Origin: Fratercula arctica
Taxonomy: Eukaryota > Chordata > Aves > Charadriiformes > Alcidae
Length of the DNA stretch: 64,000 nucleotides
NCBI GenBank assembly: GCA_947846985.1
Contig: CANTUZ010000002.1
Coordinates: forward strand, 12,383,587-12,447,586
Reading direction: 5' to 3'
This document shows, piece after piece, positions 11,501 through 26,300 of the stretch. Position 1 is the stretch's first letter. Each line of letters begins with the position of its first letter. The position numbers and the translations under genes are program-made. The notes below the pieces were generated by a model. That model had not been told where the DNA came from. It made no database searches and saw nothing but the letters and a program-made list of their open reading frames with translations.

Positions 11501-14500
11501 GGGCTGGTCCCTCAGGACTGGTGTTGAAGGAGCTGCTGGTGGTGGATGAGGAGGTCTGCACCAGGCGAGCTGCTGGCTCTCAGGCTCGGACGGAGCAAGG
11601 GCTGTCAAATGCCCCTGCTCCTGGGAACTGCTGTTTGCTCACCTTCCCAGATAACATTAATGGCAAGATCTGGTGGCATCTGTTCACCCTTTGCTAATGA
11701 CACCTGAATGGCTTACCACCTGCCCCATTATTTTTCCAAGCACGTAAAGGGACGAACCAAACTTTTGTCCCTTCAGGCTCATTTCTGTTACAGAAAGAGG
11801 AGTAAAAACACCAGTCTATGTTGTCTTGTTTTTAATTACCACAAGACAAGAGTGCTTTTTATGTAGCTTGAAAGCATAAAATAGATGTTGCAAAACAAAT
11901 CACCGTTATTGTATATAATGGATACTCTTTGGTGAAATAGCCTTTTTTTTGTACATTACAGTGTATCCACTCGTGGACAATTTTTATTTTTTCTTTAATT
12001 GGAAACCACTTCAAAAATGGTGTAGTTTAGGGAAAGGGGTAGTATCTAGGGCACAATTATGATGGATAAATTCGTGGAAAGGCATACATGAGAAAAAATG
12101 ATCTGTGCAATGCAGATGTGATTGATTATTATTGGGATATCACATGAAGGGTAAATTACCACTGTGAACAAAGTGGCATTTAAAAACTCTTGAATTACTC
12201 TGCTTTCAGTTTTATGATCAGAATTTCACATGCTTTTAGGATCCTGTCTTGTTATCTGGCTGCATCATGGAAATGACATATAGACAGTTTCACATTTCCT
12301 TCAAAAATCTAGATTATTATTGTTATTAGGAGTTAAAGTCTGTAATATTTTTTCTAATATAGACTTAAATGATACTAATAAAACAAGGTACTTAGTTTGC
12401 TAGCATGTCAATAAACCATTAAAATAATCCATACATAATTCTAACTGTAATTGGTAGTATATTAAGGTGCTTAGTTTTTCTTAGGGAGTAAATACCTACT
12501 GTTTTCAACAGGAGTTCTGTATTGTGGGATGATGAACTAGATGACTACTGGGATTTTTGCTTGGCTTTATATCGTTTTTGTTTCAATATAAGATAAAAAA
12601 TGTACAACATTTTTCCTCTGGTTGTTTTTATATGGTAAATACATATCAGAATTGTTACACTTGGCTTTCTCTGTCAGAGGGCTTGAGAGCCAAGTTAGAG
12701 ACACCTTTTCGCCGCCTTCCTACCCTAGGAAAGGAGCGGGAGTTTCAACCCCTGGGACAGACAGTAATTTGGATCTCCTTCCTCTGCCCGCTCCCCATTT
12801 CCGTGAAGTCTGCAGGACTCCAGTGCCTTTCCCTTCTCTGCCAAATTCATCAGAAAGGGATAAAGGCAAGGAGGCAGGTGTATTTAAAAAAATAAATAAA
12901 TTGAAAAGAAACAAAAAGGAACTTAAGGTATTTTTCCCTGTTGTGGGTCACGTACAGTCAAAAAGCTAAAAGACAATATTCAATGGCCAAAAGGTTGACA
13001 TATCAGTAAAAGCTATTTGTTTGTGGAAAAATCATCATCTCATCAGTTCATAATGTTCCCAAACTGTAACCATGAAATAGGCTTTCTAAATACACTGACT
13101 ATATGAAGATGTGTTATAGTCAAATCATGCTGTAAAAGGCCACAGTGAAGAATATTTGATACTGCTCTCGCATCACATATATAGATACATTAATCAAGAC
13201 ATACATGCACCAAGTAGAAATTCCTTCAGAGAGAGACTGAATATAGTTCTTAATTCAGAACTGTCTTTAAGATATGTAACAAAATGGTTTCTGTCTTTAA
13301 TGAGTGTAAATGAAATCAGACCCAGTGCAGTTCATATTGGGAGATAGGATAGGAGGTGCCGGGTCCAGAAATGGAGATGAGATAACAGTTAAAATTAGAA
13401 CACGGAATGGAGCTCATCACAAACCTTAATACAGAGTTTCATATGTAGATTACTTTGATACTTGGCCATGATGTCTCTGACAAAAAGTGGGTGTAGCCTA
13501 GTATTTAATATGACTTTTTTCCTGCAAAAATCAATCCGTGCTCAGTGACGTGCAAAAGGTCAGGGAGGAAGCCCTGAAACCTGAGCGCACTTCAGCAGCT
13601 GGGGCTGCTGGTACTGCAGGGTATTTCCACAGGAGCACCCAGCTAGCAAGTTATACATCTCTCTTTGGAGAACAAAAGTCATTGTATCGTCCAGTGAAAA
13701 GGTAATGACAGCCTGTGAGACATCCAGTGCTGCTTTTATAAGCTAGAAACAGTGGTATCAGTGCACCCTGGCTGTGATTATCCTGTTAGATAATGTTTAT
13801 GTGGCATCAGTTTAGCTCTTGTCTCTGCTGTTTATATGCCCTAATCACTTCATGTAAAGGGTGGTTGGTTTAGTGCAGACAGATGTAGACCTGCTTTCGG
13901 AAGGTTGTCTGCTATCCCTGATACTAAGATGCTGACTCAACATTGTAAGTAATTAGTACAAGGGAAAAACCTTGAATATATTTAACATCAATAGATTCAA
14001 GCAGATTGTTTTCCAGGAGTGCTGAGCTTTCCTGGATCCCATTAAATTCACAGCAAGGTGCTGTATTCAGCACCACTGGAGATCAAAGCAACCTTTAAAC
14101 ACCTTTGGAGATCCATGTCTCAAACACACAACTGAGCCACCAGCACAGGGGCTGGCAGCCCTTCAGTGAACGGTACCAGGCGCTTCTTTGCTTCCCAGAA
14201 CTGGAGCTTGAGGGTGCTGGTAGCAGCTTATTTTCACTGAAGCCAAAAGAGAAAAGTGGTAAGTGTCCACCTTGCAGAGATGAATGTGACTCCTGGTCGG
14301 ACACGCTACTGAACATCAGCTGGGCCACTGTCACAGAGCACACGCTCACTCCTGCCAGTTTGCAAATCGGTTCTGCACAGTGGTTTACTTCATATTTGCC
14401 ACAGGTGAAGGGCATGTACACGGCTAAGTGCAGCGGCTCAAGTGGTTTGTGTTTTGACTCATTAAACTGGGGGAAACTCAATTGTGTGTCTTAACCTATA

Positions 14501-16964
14501 CTCTTTCCCATTCTGGTAGATACATCTTTTGCTGTCTTTATGAAATCTGGATTCTAATGTATGTTCTCGATGTGCAGAAATAACATCAACTTCTGAACAC
14601 ATTTTGATATGGGCCTAGCAGGATATAGCTTAGTGAACATGTGAAACAATTTTTCAGCTAACTTTCAGCAAGCAAGCTATATTTGCATCAGTACCATCTT
14701 GCATTAATCCTACCCACACAGCAAGAGGTTTCTGAGTATTATCAGTAACACTGCACAAAAATTCACATGCAAAGCCCAGTAAAACCAGCACTGTGTTTCC
14801 TGGGCAGTGGGAAAACATTTCAACAACTATTATACTCCATCAGATTTCTTCCAAGCAGTTCTGAGAAGACTGGAACTACATTCAGATAACATGCATCTTT
14901 CCTTCTTATTTCTGGTTGCATAGATTATTTTTTATATGGGATTCTTGAAGATTACAGGTGATCGGCAAATTTTCCAGAGGAGTGCTGCGTCTCTGTCAGA
15001 CATTCTGGGAGGTATATGAGGCCAGCAAACCCTTGGTTTCCCTTGCCATCCTCAATAGGGTCAATAGTTATGGAAAGCAAGCACTGGAAGATTGTGAGTT
15101 TTGCCATTATATTTTCAAGCTAGCACAGGTGGAGAAAATAAATATCCAGCCAGAAAAAAAGGGGTAAAAAAACAACTGTGGAAAGCCTGTGGAAGCAAGC
15201 TTGTGAAGTTGCTTATCATAAGGTTGGGAAAGATATTGTAATGGAATCGTTTCTTTACTCAGACTTGGCTTCCAGCACTCATTTCCCCAAGATCAAGGCT
15301 TTGTTCTTAGATCTGCCCTTAGGCCAATATGAAACATTGGGAAAGAGGTCCTGAGTGCTCAGACTCAGAGATCAAACCACACAACTTGTGTTTTAAGCCT
15401 AATCTAGAATTCATACATAAGGATGGAAGATTTAATAAAGTGCTTTTAAATTCAAGGTAAGGTGTCTTTATGGCCATAACGGAGTTGGAGTTGCACCTCC
15501 ACCAGCACACTCCAGCGGATGGCATGCTTTCCACATCAGTTATATTTAAGCTGGTCACTCGTGAAGCGGGTCTGTGTGCATCACAAGTGTAAGTACTCAC
15601 CTCAGGACTTGAATCCAAGCTTTGTGTTGTCTGACCAAAAGATCTGGAAGTGCTCTCTCTGGTGGTGATTTGGTGCTCCAAGCAGTGAGGTGCGTGAGAG
15701 AGCTCCGGACAGTGATGACAAAAGCTGTTTGGTTGTGGTCAGGTCTGCGTGAAATGGGGCAACAACCATCCTTGGCTCTCTTTTCTTCTATGGGAACTTC
15801 ACCTTAGTGAGAGGCCAGTGCTCTTTTCCTGGGCCAAGGTGATAGCAAAAGCAGATTATTACCCTATATCTGCATAACTGAGAGATCCCCCAGCAAGAGA
15901 TGTGACCACTATATGTGAATATAGACAGCCTATAGTATGGCCCATTTTAGTTCCTTTTTCTCCTCTGCCTTTCCTCTCCTCACTTATTATGGACACTCTT
16001 CCATAGCCATTCTGTCTCCATCTCTTCTGCTTTTCATTTCTCTGTCTCTGGCTGCATTTCAGTTACCTCTTCTGAGGGACTCACCACTGCCTACTACTAG
16101 CAGTGGAAAATTCCAAGGTGATATTTTAGAAGGGAGTAACTAAACTGAACATACAACCCATTAATAACAATTATGGGTGTCAGAACAATACCAATAGCAG
16201 TGATGTTGTTTAGAAGCTTGAATTAGTACCATTATGCTGCCCACTCAGCTATGGGCATTTTCAGAGACAATACGCTATTTGCATTTTATTATAATATATC
16301 TTTTCTCAAAATTCCCATCATGGTGGGAACATCAGGGAAACTAATATCGATGGCATAAGGTGACCATTTGGATAGGTGATGTACAGTGCTGGGCTGAGGG
16401 GAGCACCCTGCGGTTGCACTGCTGGGACGAGGAGTGTCCTCGGGGTGGACCTCTCTCTGCCAGCTCCCTCATCCCCTGCCAGGCTCAACAGGTCCCATCA
16501 CGCCCCAGCTTTCTCCTTGCCCTGCCCAGTTCCTGGTTCTCCTTACTGGTTTCCATTGTGAAGCACCAGGTCAGGAAAAAGGAATACGAGAAGAGCATTT
16601 GGGCTTTAAAAAAATATATATTAAAAAAACAATTACTTAGGAAATAATAACTAATGCTCCTTGTTTCCCTTTTTCTTTCCAGGCTGTGTGTGGGCTGAGA
16701 TGCCTGGGGACCTCAGCCTCACCAGTTGTCTCTCGGCAGTAGAAAGGGTTGCCACTCCATCAGCCGGGTGCCCATAGGCATATTTTAAATAGCCTCATCA
16801 GTCTGGATAATTCTCATCAGTTTCTTATTCTCAGACCTGCCAGAATTAAGAAAAGAAAGACTCTCAAGAGGCTTTTCCCAACAGAACAGGGAAAATATTA
16901 TTGCCACTTTATGCAATATACTGGTGAGTCTTTGTTGAAAATAGTCTGTACAATTCTAGCAGGA
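5556..16964. other. Intergenic DNA, AT-leaning, no gene recognised
   Basis: Eleven kilobases without a supportable gene. Most of it is AT-rich with short homopolymers. Locally GC-richer patches occur at about 9090-9260, 11250-11650, 14100-14460 and 16380-16570; they open frames of 60-130 codons that resemble no protein I know and lack convincing splice context. I recognised no young transposon here. Some AT-rich blocks (about 7250-7450 and 12300-12480) have the look of unique non-coding sequence, but conservation cannot be judged from one genome. Confidence 0.55.
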
Positions 16965-17340
16965 TCAGGGAAGTGGGGGCCAGCTTTGAGGAGACTCGCA
17001 GAGCTTTGCTTGTTTAGTCTGGCAAATGAGGGCTGAAAGGGATACAATTTCGGTTAAATGTGTTGTGGGGTTGACATCAACAAAAGAGAAGAGCTATTTA
17101 CACTGAAGAGTGATGCTGGCACACGATCAAATGGGTATAAACTGATCGTGAATACATTTGGTCTTGGTTTTAGAAGAAAATATCTGCTACCCTGGAGCAG
17201 TGAAGCCTTTAATCAGAATAGCGGGGGCCAAAAAACAGAGTTAGATTTTTTAAAAAATGAGTACTATGTATTTATGGGGAGAGTTATATGTAGTGGTACT
17301 GCCGCGGCAGGGGAGTCAATTCAGTGACCTAGAAGGATCG
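16965..17340 (+). mobile_element. Ancient CR1-like LINE remnant
   Basis: A diverged copy in forward orientation of the CR1/L3-like 3' region. Segments that fit the family are 'GAGGGCTGAAAGGGATACAA' (about 17027-17046), 'AAAGAGAAGAGCTATTTACA' (about 17082-17101), 'AAATGGGTATAAACTGATCG' (about 17129-17148), a TTTTAGAAGAAAATATCTGC-type segment (about 17168-17187) and 'GGGGGCCAAAAAACAGAGTT' (about 17222-17241). The order matches the family I recall from reptile and bird genomes. No intact frame remains. The 5' limit could lie somewhat to the left, near 16,900. Confidence 0.65.
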
Positions 17341-20300
17341 CTCAGTCCTATTTCCATGTTCCTCACAGTCTTTGTCAGAAAAATGAATTGATAACAACAC
17401 TGACACTAAAATCACCCTTCAGAGGCAATCTTCAGAGTCTTCAGCCTAGTGAGATGAAAGGTGGGAGATGGGGAGGGAGTTCATCTTTCATACCACTATT
17501 GATTTACTATCTCAGCTCATAGCAGAGAATAGCACCAGTTTGCACTCAGTTCACACTTGAAAGTTTTTTTTTCTCTTCAAACACAGAGACTAGAAATGAT
17601 TTTGTTTAAAAATCAAAGCTCAGATTCTGCAGATGTTCAAGAATCTTTGATGGGAGTATGGGAGTGACTCCTGATTCATCAGTGATTGAACTAAAGTGTA
17701 TTTGAGTAGGATATCATTCTTTCGTTATAAAAGATAATAGAAGAAGCAGGAACACCAACAGTAGCTTTTCTACTTCATTTCATAGTACTCAGAAAGCAAT
17801 GATGTGTCCCATTCAGATCTTGGATTCGTCAAGTAGCAGTATCAGCTTTGCATAAAGTCTTCTGAACCGCTCTTGATGAGAATTGGACATATAATTTTAG
17901 AGAGCTGGTCTAAGAGCTTATTGTATCATTCTTCATACAATTTCTAGTTAGGAAATTGAGAAGATTGTTTTCCTGGCAGCCCAATTTTACCTTTCCTCCT
18001 CCTATCTTTTTTTCCTAAACTGTTTGATGCTTTAAGAATCAATTTAGGATAATAGACCCTATTCCTTTTTATTCTGTCCTTTCATGCTACTTTAAGGGAG
18101 TCTGTCATTCAGTATTAAAAGGAAAATATTCTAGCAAAACTTGTGATTGCAATTCCTTGACAATTTTATCCAATCTGCAGAAATGTTGAAGCATTTCATG
18201 AGATCTTCCCCGTCAATTTGTTCTTTTTAATATAGCGTCCCATGAGTCAGGCTTTTACATAACCCTATTTACCAATGGCTGCAGAGTCATTTATACAATG
18301 AGGAATGTAGTAAATGCTCTCATTTGTCATCAAAATATTGAGTTACACCATGTGGCTAGTGTAGCAGACTACATGGTTGAACTAAAGACACCCTTTGCAG
18401 TTGTGTCATCCTGTGCTAATTATTTCTTTTCCTATTTCTACATAGAAGACTGGAAGAAATAATTTTTGTTGTGTTGTAATTCAAGGCAGATGGTTATGAA
18501 TTAGCTCATACCAGAAAGGCTGATTTTTCATTGAAGGAAACGAGTATTGTTTGCCTCACCAACTCATTTTTTTGGAGGCATTAATTATTAAACCTTGTCA
18601 GTCATATTCATAAGAGGACATCTGAATCTTCCCTCATAAAGTTGCAAACGATGAGTTAGAAACAACAACTTTCCTCCAGTTCAGTCTCGTCTGGACGAGC
18701 ATTGGTAACTGCTGGCTAATTAGATGTAACTAGCAATCAGCTGAAGTTATGTCAAAACCAAGACTTTTATCAAGACAAATCCTGAGCAGCTTTGTTTCCT
18801 GCTGCTTCACACATCAAACAAAAGCTCTTGTCCATGCCAAAGAACATAAGGCTCTTTACATAGGTGAAATGTTTATGCAAGTGGTGAATCTGTGGAAGGG
18901 GGCCTGTGCCCAGCCTGCAGTAATCCTGTGCCCTTTGCTGGAGCTGCTCCGCAGTCAGACGCGAGAGCTGTGAATCTCTGAATGGTGAAAACTTAGACAT
19001 GAATGCATAATAAATACACCTTCAACTATGTGTTGTTATTTTGATTGTGAAAAGCCTTTCTACGTCCATACCTCAAAAGTAATCCCCTAAACTTTGCACC
19101 CACAGCTTTCCAGTTGCAGATTCTGAAAGCAAGGTACTTGATCTTCAGCAGGTAGATGGCCATCATACCTTCTGAGCCTGCATCAGAGCCCGGCAGAAAA
19201 AGTCTCCCGTGTTGCTCTATAGTGACACTGCATCAGCTCATAGGAAAGAGTATGTCTGCATTGCAATCGATAAAACATCAGCCACAGGCCCTGTCTTTCC
19301 TCTCTGCAGGCAGCTGTCATGGGAATTCCTCTCTCCTTTCTCTAATGCTGCTCGGTGACCATCTACTCCTGCCTGCAACAGGGAAAGATGCTGGGAAACA
19401 AACCTCAGGGACTTACATTGTGCTGGAGCATTACTCACAGGTCCACATACATAATGTTTCATGCAGAGCAACAGACATGTGAAAGATGGCTCATTTAAAT
19501 TATAAAACAGAAAATGAAACAAGGCATTGTCTAAATGAATTCTGGCAAGATTTATGTTTGGGCCTACTGCTGGTTCCCAGCATCAAGGTAATGGCAAAGG
19601 CACTATTAATACTTTCAGAGAAGACAAGGCATGATGCAAAGTCTACATGAGAAGAACATAAAGCCAGCAAACATGGATGGAGCACACAGAATCAGATCTG
19701 CGTGCACATTCACTGGATCAAAGAAGAACTGAGAATATATGTGAAATTAGTGGGACATTTCCACAGTAAGAGAAAGGAATTCAATCTGTCACCTACATCC
19801 TGAGCGAATGCTCCATACATTGCATTACTGGCTATAGTGAGAACTGTCTTTGGAAAAGGAAAAGCAGATGTAACAATCTTCTTTTTGCAGTGCTTAGAGG
19901 GGACTCAGGACTAGAAAGCACAATAACCTGGGGAAGGTGCAAAAAATTTTAAATTACACCTTTATCTCATCTTCGTGTTGGTATCTCCTGTCGTAGGTAC
20001 CCAGGTGTTACCCAGCTCCTACCTGTGGGTAGGAAACATCTTCAGTCTGTTAGTTGTCTAGAAGCCAGGCACTGCCACACTCGGCGTGTTCACGCCTCCT
20101 TTTTTAGATACAGACCTCAGATACTATTGTGGTGAACATAATAGGAAGACTAATGAGGAAGGTTCCTACCTAATAATCTTTTCCTTTAGAGCAGAGTATA
20201 AACAGTTTGCAGTACGTAACGCAGAGGACCATTCTTGCAATACAGATAATGAACCATAAAATACCTGCACACCATGTGAGCACACTCCTCAACAAGTCAT

Positions 20301-23300
20301 CAGGACAAATCTATCAGCTGGTTAATACCATGAGGAATATCTCATGGTGTCTGATGGGCCATAGAACAAACGATGTGCGAGCGCTGCATCAGGTCTATGC
20401 AGACAAAGCCCTTGCCACACAGGTCGCAGGTGGAGGTTTGGTTCCCTCCTGGAGGGAATAAGGGCTTTAATGGACTTTGCAACACTCATGACAAGCAATT
20501 ATGTCCAGGTCGGTGACGTTAAATGCACAGACGTGGCAACACGGATCTCGGAGGCTGTCACAAATTGACACTAAATAAATTGTCCAGGACCCTGGCTTGG
20601 TAGAGCGGTTGCTTTCTTTGAAAATAGCACGGTGTTTTTTCTCTGCAGACTGGATTGGAACAGCAATGCAATTACTTCCTGTTATGAGGATTAATTGACC
20701 CACTCTGTTACTTCGAGCCAGTGGAAGTTAAACGGGGACATAAAATCTGAGCATTAGTCAGTTATTTAGAGCCTAACCAAGGACTCTGTTTTTATCGCGT
20801 CTCATTCGCTGCACTACCCTGCTGCCAAAATTTAAATGCCGACACGTGAATATGTGCTGTGTATGCAAACTGTATTAAAATACAGTTGGTCAAGTTGCTC
20901 AAACATAGAAAAGAAAAGAATGTCAGACTTAAGAGTTTAAATGCATTAAGGCTGAAGTCTGCCCACTTTCCAGCTTAGTTCCTAGAGCAAATTTATTTAG
21001 TATCCCTCACTAATAAATTGAATGGGACATACATGTCGGTACAATGTGTAAATCTCATGGCTAGCAAAATGTGCCATGGAAAGAAGTAGCGTCTTTTCAA
21101 TGACTGAAACAATCCTTTAAAGAATTTTTAGTTTAGTCTCTTGTGACCTTAAAATCAAAACAAGAAGCTCAAAGAGCTACAAGCTATGCTCCTCTTGCAA
21201 ATTACCTGGGGTCATAAGCTGAGATCAATATTAGATACAGAGTGTTACTGACTTGTTCCTCAACACTATGGATCTATAGCCATCATCTGTACCCCCAAAA
21301 ATATATTTCTTTAGTCATTGCTTCGCTGTGTGTAATCTCAGCCTTAGTCACAGCTATTGGTTGCCTGGCTATGAAGGAGGGATGGTTTATAGACCACCTG
21401 AGGTGGATAGGCAGCTCTACTTGGGTTAATGAGTTCACTTGAGTTTCCTGCTTTTATGGATAACATATCACATCTTTGAAACTAACCAAGCACCATTTTA
21501 AATCTTGAAATGTTTTTTTACTGTAAGATGATACTTCTTACCTTCTTAAATCTCCAGAATCATCTTGAATGAGTTAGAGCAATGGAGTTTGTTATAAGGA
21601 ATGTCTCTTCAGATGGTCAAAACCCACCATGTTCCTAATAAAATACTTGCCGAGTTAGGACTGTTTCCCAAAGAAGCAGTTGCAAAAGCAGCTTCCAAAA
21701 AATGAAGAGGAGATGGGACTGATGCAGCTGGAATTAAAATAGATACATATCTGGGAGATAGAAATGCATGTGAATCTAAGATGCTGGGAGAATAATTCCC
21801 ATAGAAAAATCTAATTTAAATCAAGGACAGAGTAACATTTGCAGAAATGGAAAGAAACATTACACTGGGAATTAGTCTTTCCTGGAATACATAGGTTACT
21901 TTGATCTTCCATAGAATTATGAGACTGCAAGTTAGCCATAATTGCTTTGCCCCCTGTTTTTAACCTTACAGTTATTCTAAGCTTCCTCAGACTTTGAGAA
22001 AGTCCGAAGAAAAAATTATGTCCTCTCTTCAAACTAGAGTCAAGCAGTATAAATTGTGCTTAGCGTGGCACTCAGAAGTGGTAAGTGGTTACGGTTAAAT
22101 CTACCCTGGAGCTGACATGAAGGACAAATTTGACCCAGCAACCTACCACGTTCCCTTTTTCCTTATGTGTGTACTGGCAAGTTTGCACGAGAGGCCTGGG
22201 CCTTGGTGCTGAGCTACTTGCCTGTCTTTCTGCATGCCTCCAGCCTGTCTCAGGAAGAATCACCTGTGGACATGACTTTCTGGAAGTCTTGGGAGAATAA
22301 GGAACAGGTAAAACCAAAATTTGAGCTAGATCTGCCTCCTAATAGCATGATTGAGAGGTCATACTCTTTTATTAATTCAACGGGCATAGAAGCACACCCA
22401 TAGCATAAGGAAGCTTATTTCTATGGGTAAATCCTCATGTTTGTGAGTAAGGCTTTCAAAATCTTGTCTGACGTTTTAATGTATAATGAATTAGTGATTT
22501 AGCAATGAAACAATGGGAAGAGTGAAGCTGGCTGCATCTCACGGTTGAGGCAGATATACGATGGCACACCCAGCAATCACTCCTATGAGCCAGTCATAAA
22601 TACAGACTGTAAGGTGAGGAGACTTTCAAAGCCAGGGAGAAAATAAAGCTGTAAACATGCCTGGGATAAACTGCAGTGAACCAGATCTTGTAAGCTATGG
22701 TAAGAAGAAATCCCTCAGTGGCGTGTGCCCAGGAGATCGAGGGGAGCGGACATGACACCGCACTTTCTTGGAAGCAGTCAGGGTCTCATGAGGTTGGGTC
22801 TAATTTAGATAACATGGAAATGTCACTACATCCAGCCCTTGAGGCAGGCCCAGGAGACAGACAGTGAGACCAAGCTGTGCTTCAGCAGCTATTTCACACA
22901 TGCAAAGCACAGAGGGCCCTGCCATGGGGATTTTGCAAATAAAACCAGCAGGTTGTGCCCACAGGGCAGCATGACCAGAAGGAGGTACCCCCATGCCTCG
23001 GGGTATCCCCTCCAAACTCCAACCCAGGCACTGCATTATAAATCCCAAGATGACTTAGCCCAAGGGTTGGATTCAGCCCCGGGATGAGGGCAGAGATGTC
23101 CCTGGGTTGGTATTGGAGATGGAGCATCACCAGGCACCTGGGTGAGCGTGAGTGGAGGTGATGGGTTTCCAGCCCAGGACTGCACTGGTGCCTTGCTGCA
23201 GTCAGTGTGGGACACTGTTGCAAAAGCAAAAAACACTGTCTGGGCTCCGTGTTGGGTAGGAATTAATTTTGCCTGTGTCACAGGCTGCGCTACACCCTTG

Positions 23301-26300
23301 GAGAGACTCTAGCCCAGCTCAGACACCTTGCTGCTGGGGAAAGAAAGTGGTGAAGAAACAGTTCAGAAAGGTGTGTGAAAGCCTCTTTTTAACAAATATG
23401 ATTCCTTGTCAGCTTGTAGCTTTGCGTAATCTGTCAGGATATTTGTAATATTTTAGCATCTGTTTCACTGAAAACTATTTTTTTTTTAATATCACAGTTT
23501 TATCTTTTTTCTATTTTTACAGTGCATAGTGTCTCTCCATGCTGCAGTCCTCTAGCTAGGCTTTCCCATCCGAGATAATTATCTGCTCATTAATTAAGTT
23601 ACGAGCTGGCTGGAATTTGTCATCGATTTCCACACATTCCCAGGAGTTTATGACCAAACTGTCCAACATTCATTTGGTCATGAAAAGGCAGCAACACCAA
23701 AGACACAAGGAAGTTCAGCAGAGCCTTTGCTACTGCTTTAGCATCTGAACATACATCGCAGTGTCAAACGAGGATACCTGAAACCTACATCTTCCTCATG
23801 TCCGAGACGGCTGACACATCGCTCAGGTCCATAGAGCCATCCATCCCAGCGGGAGCCACGCTGGGGTGATTGAGTCCAGCTTCTTCTTCTGGGTGTGATC
23901 ACACGGCTGATCCTCACCATCTCCATGAGCCCCTGGCTGCCCTTGGGGTGAGCTGTAAGATAAATGCTTGAATTATGTTGCTATCAGTATTGGTAACTTT
24001 GATGCTCTGTGTCTGGTCCCACCGCCTGTTGCATCGTCCCTCTTAACCCCTTGCCTGTTGCAGAGAAAAAGCCGTGGTCAGCACATCACCAGAAGGGAGA
24101 CCCAGCAACTCTAGGAGTAAATAGAAGAGCTGATCCTCTTGTGCTGACAAGCATCCCAGTCACTTCAGCGAGCTTGTACTGAGCCCCAGGGAAACACCCG
24201 TGCCACAGCAGAGATCTTCACGCAACCATCGCCCAGCTTTCCTCACTGCTCATTTACCCAACAGTCCTGAGCAGGTCTCCAGCTTTCTGCAGACTTATTC
24301 ATCTGTGCTTGTAAAGGAAATATAGCTGCATCCTCGAGGAGGCCGAGGAAGAGAGGGGTGAGCTGTAAGGACTGGGAAAGATGGATTTTTTTCTGCAGAA
24401 AGGACCACAAAGCAGCTGACAGTTTCCAAAGTGGTTGTGTGGGATGGGAGCTGCAAAGTGATTGCAAGGGATCAAGTAGCATTTCCCTTCCATTTCTGGC
24501 TGCGTCATAAATCCCTCATAGTAAATAAAGGCTTTTGTGTGTACCAGGTGTCCCAGTGGCAGAACTGAGGCATGCAGAAAAAAAAAGCACTGGATAAGCG
24601 ATGCTTTCTGAGCATCGGGATGGTTTCATTCAGAGTTCAGGCTAAGGGGAGGATGATCTTGTACCTAAAGTATTCTGAGAGATTCAGTCAAGGCCTGGCT
24701 CTTTTGCAGGGAGCTGCGGAGATACGTTTGTAATCTGGTGGGAGGCAGAGCTGAAGGCCATATATGTAGATAAAGAGAGGCTGAAGAGAGAAGATTTTTT
24801 TTGATTTATCCCCGCTGGCTCAGGCATATGTCTTAACCCTTCTAGCATTGGCCCTCGTGAGCGCAGCGCAGTATCTCTGCCCGAGCACCAGGAACCCCTG
24901 CGCCCGCCATCCGCCGAGCTTCCCCGCTGTTTGTACAAAGCAAAAGCCAACGGCAGAACAAATCTGTGCAAACAAAGAGAGGCTGCACAACTGCATCCCG
25001 GGATGGAACGAAATCCCCAAAGCTCAGAGTCGTTTCCTAGAGAAAGCTGGAAAGAAGTACAGGGCTGTGGTCCTGGAGGAGGTTGGATTCATTGGCAGGG
25101 AGGTTTCTGTTGCTTGAGGGGGGTCCTCTCCGTGCTGCCCTGTCCTGGCTCCCAGCTGCATACATGAGGGGTCTCATCACTGGAGGGTGCACACATATGT
25201 GGTGCCTATATGGGTGGGATTATCTGCCATACATGAAAAGGTCAGGGCTGGGCACCCGGCAGAAAGAGGGAAGGAGAAGAAGCTCCTGAACTGAGAGGGC
25301 TGCAGAGAAAAGCAGTTATGCTCCCTCTGTGGGCTGGGAATGCAGGGTGGGATAAGAGTGATGGGAGCAATATACCCCTTATGTCCCCTCCAGTATTGGC
25401 AGAGGGAAAGGCCATGTTTCGTTGGCCTTCCTACCCTGTCCTTCCCTGGAGGCTGCAGGTGCTGTGTTGGCCAGGAGGTACCTGGAACAGGGTGTTTTAG
25501 AAATGAGCAGAAGGACCAAAGAGGGATGTACCCACAGCAGCGTTTCTGCTGAAGCTGCTGAGACCCCACCATTGAGTCTCCTCCTAAGCAAGGTCAAGGT
25601 TTTGCACTCAGTGGTCAGAGCAGCTTCACAGCAGCTCCTGCCCTGGAAACGTCTCCATGAGGACACCCAGCACACCACAAAAGCCCTTATCTATTGAGTT
25701 GTGTTTTTGAGACAACCAGACCTCACAACAGCTTCCCAGACACCCTTGTTTTTTTTGCCATATCCATCCGTGGCAGCCAGAGGGGCCAGCAGTGTCCTGG
25801 TACGGGCTGCTGAATTGCAGCACCTTGTTCTTCACCAAGGCCATTTTACTGCTAACAGGCCCTCCTTCTGCGTGCAAACATGCACAGAGATGGAAAATTA
25901 ATGGGCAATTACTTTTCCTGGAAAATGGTGCTGAGCATCACTTACCAGAAACGCAGCAAGCCACAGGGCCCCCACAATCAGGAGGGCGGTGTGGAGGAAA
26001 GGGTGGCCTGCAGGAAAGGCTTGTCCCGGTGCCATCATTTTCCTAACTCATTTTTCAGTAAGGAAAATGAATGCAAGCAAAATCCTGGATGGGCAACAAA
26101 TTGGAGAATTGAAAATATAGAAAGAAGTTCCTATATTATTCCAGTCATCATTACACGTGAATTAGGACATGGGCTTTTTTTCTTTCAAAGTACAGGAGAA
26201 AGTGAAAATGCCAATCCAAGACCCTATAAAAATACAGACATTATAGATACAAGTTGTTTATAAAAATCATCTTAATTTAAACAACAGTCACACAGAAGTA

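Noticed and set aside
14095..14494. Overlapping frames of about 128 codons on both strands
   Set aside because: They are mirror frames of the same GC-richer patch, with no recognisable domain and no splice context on either strand.
20327..20348. 8-bp perfect inverted repeat as a functional hairpin
   Set aside because: Short palindromes of this size are expected by chance in 64 kb and nothing nearby gives it a role.
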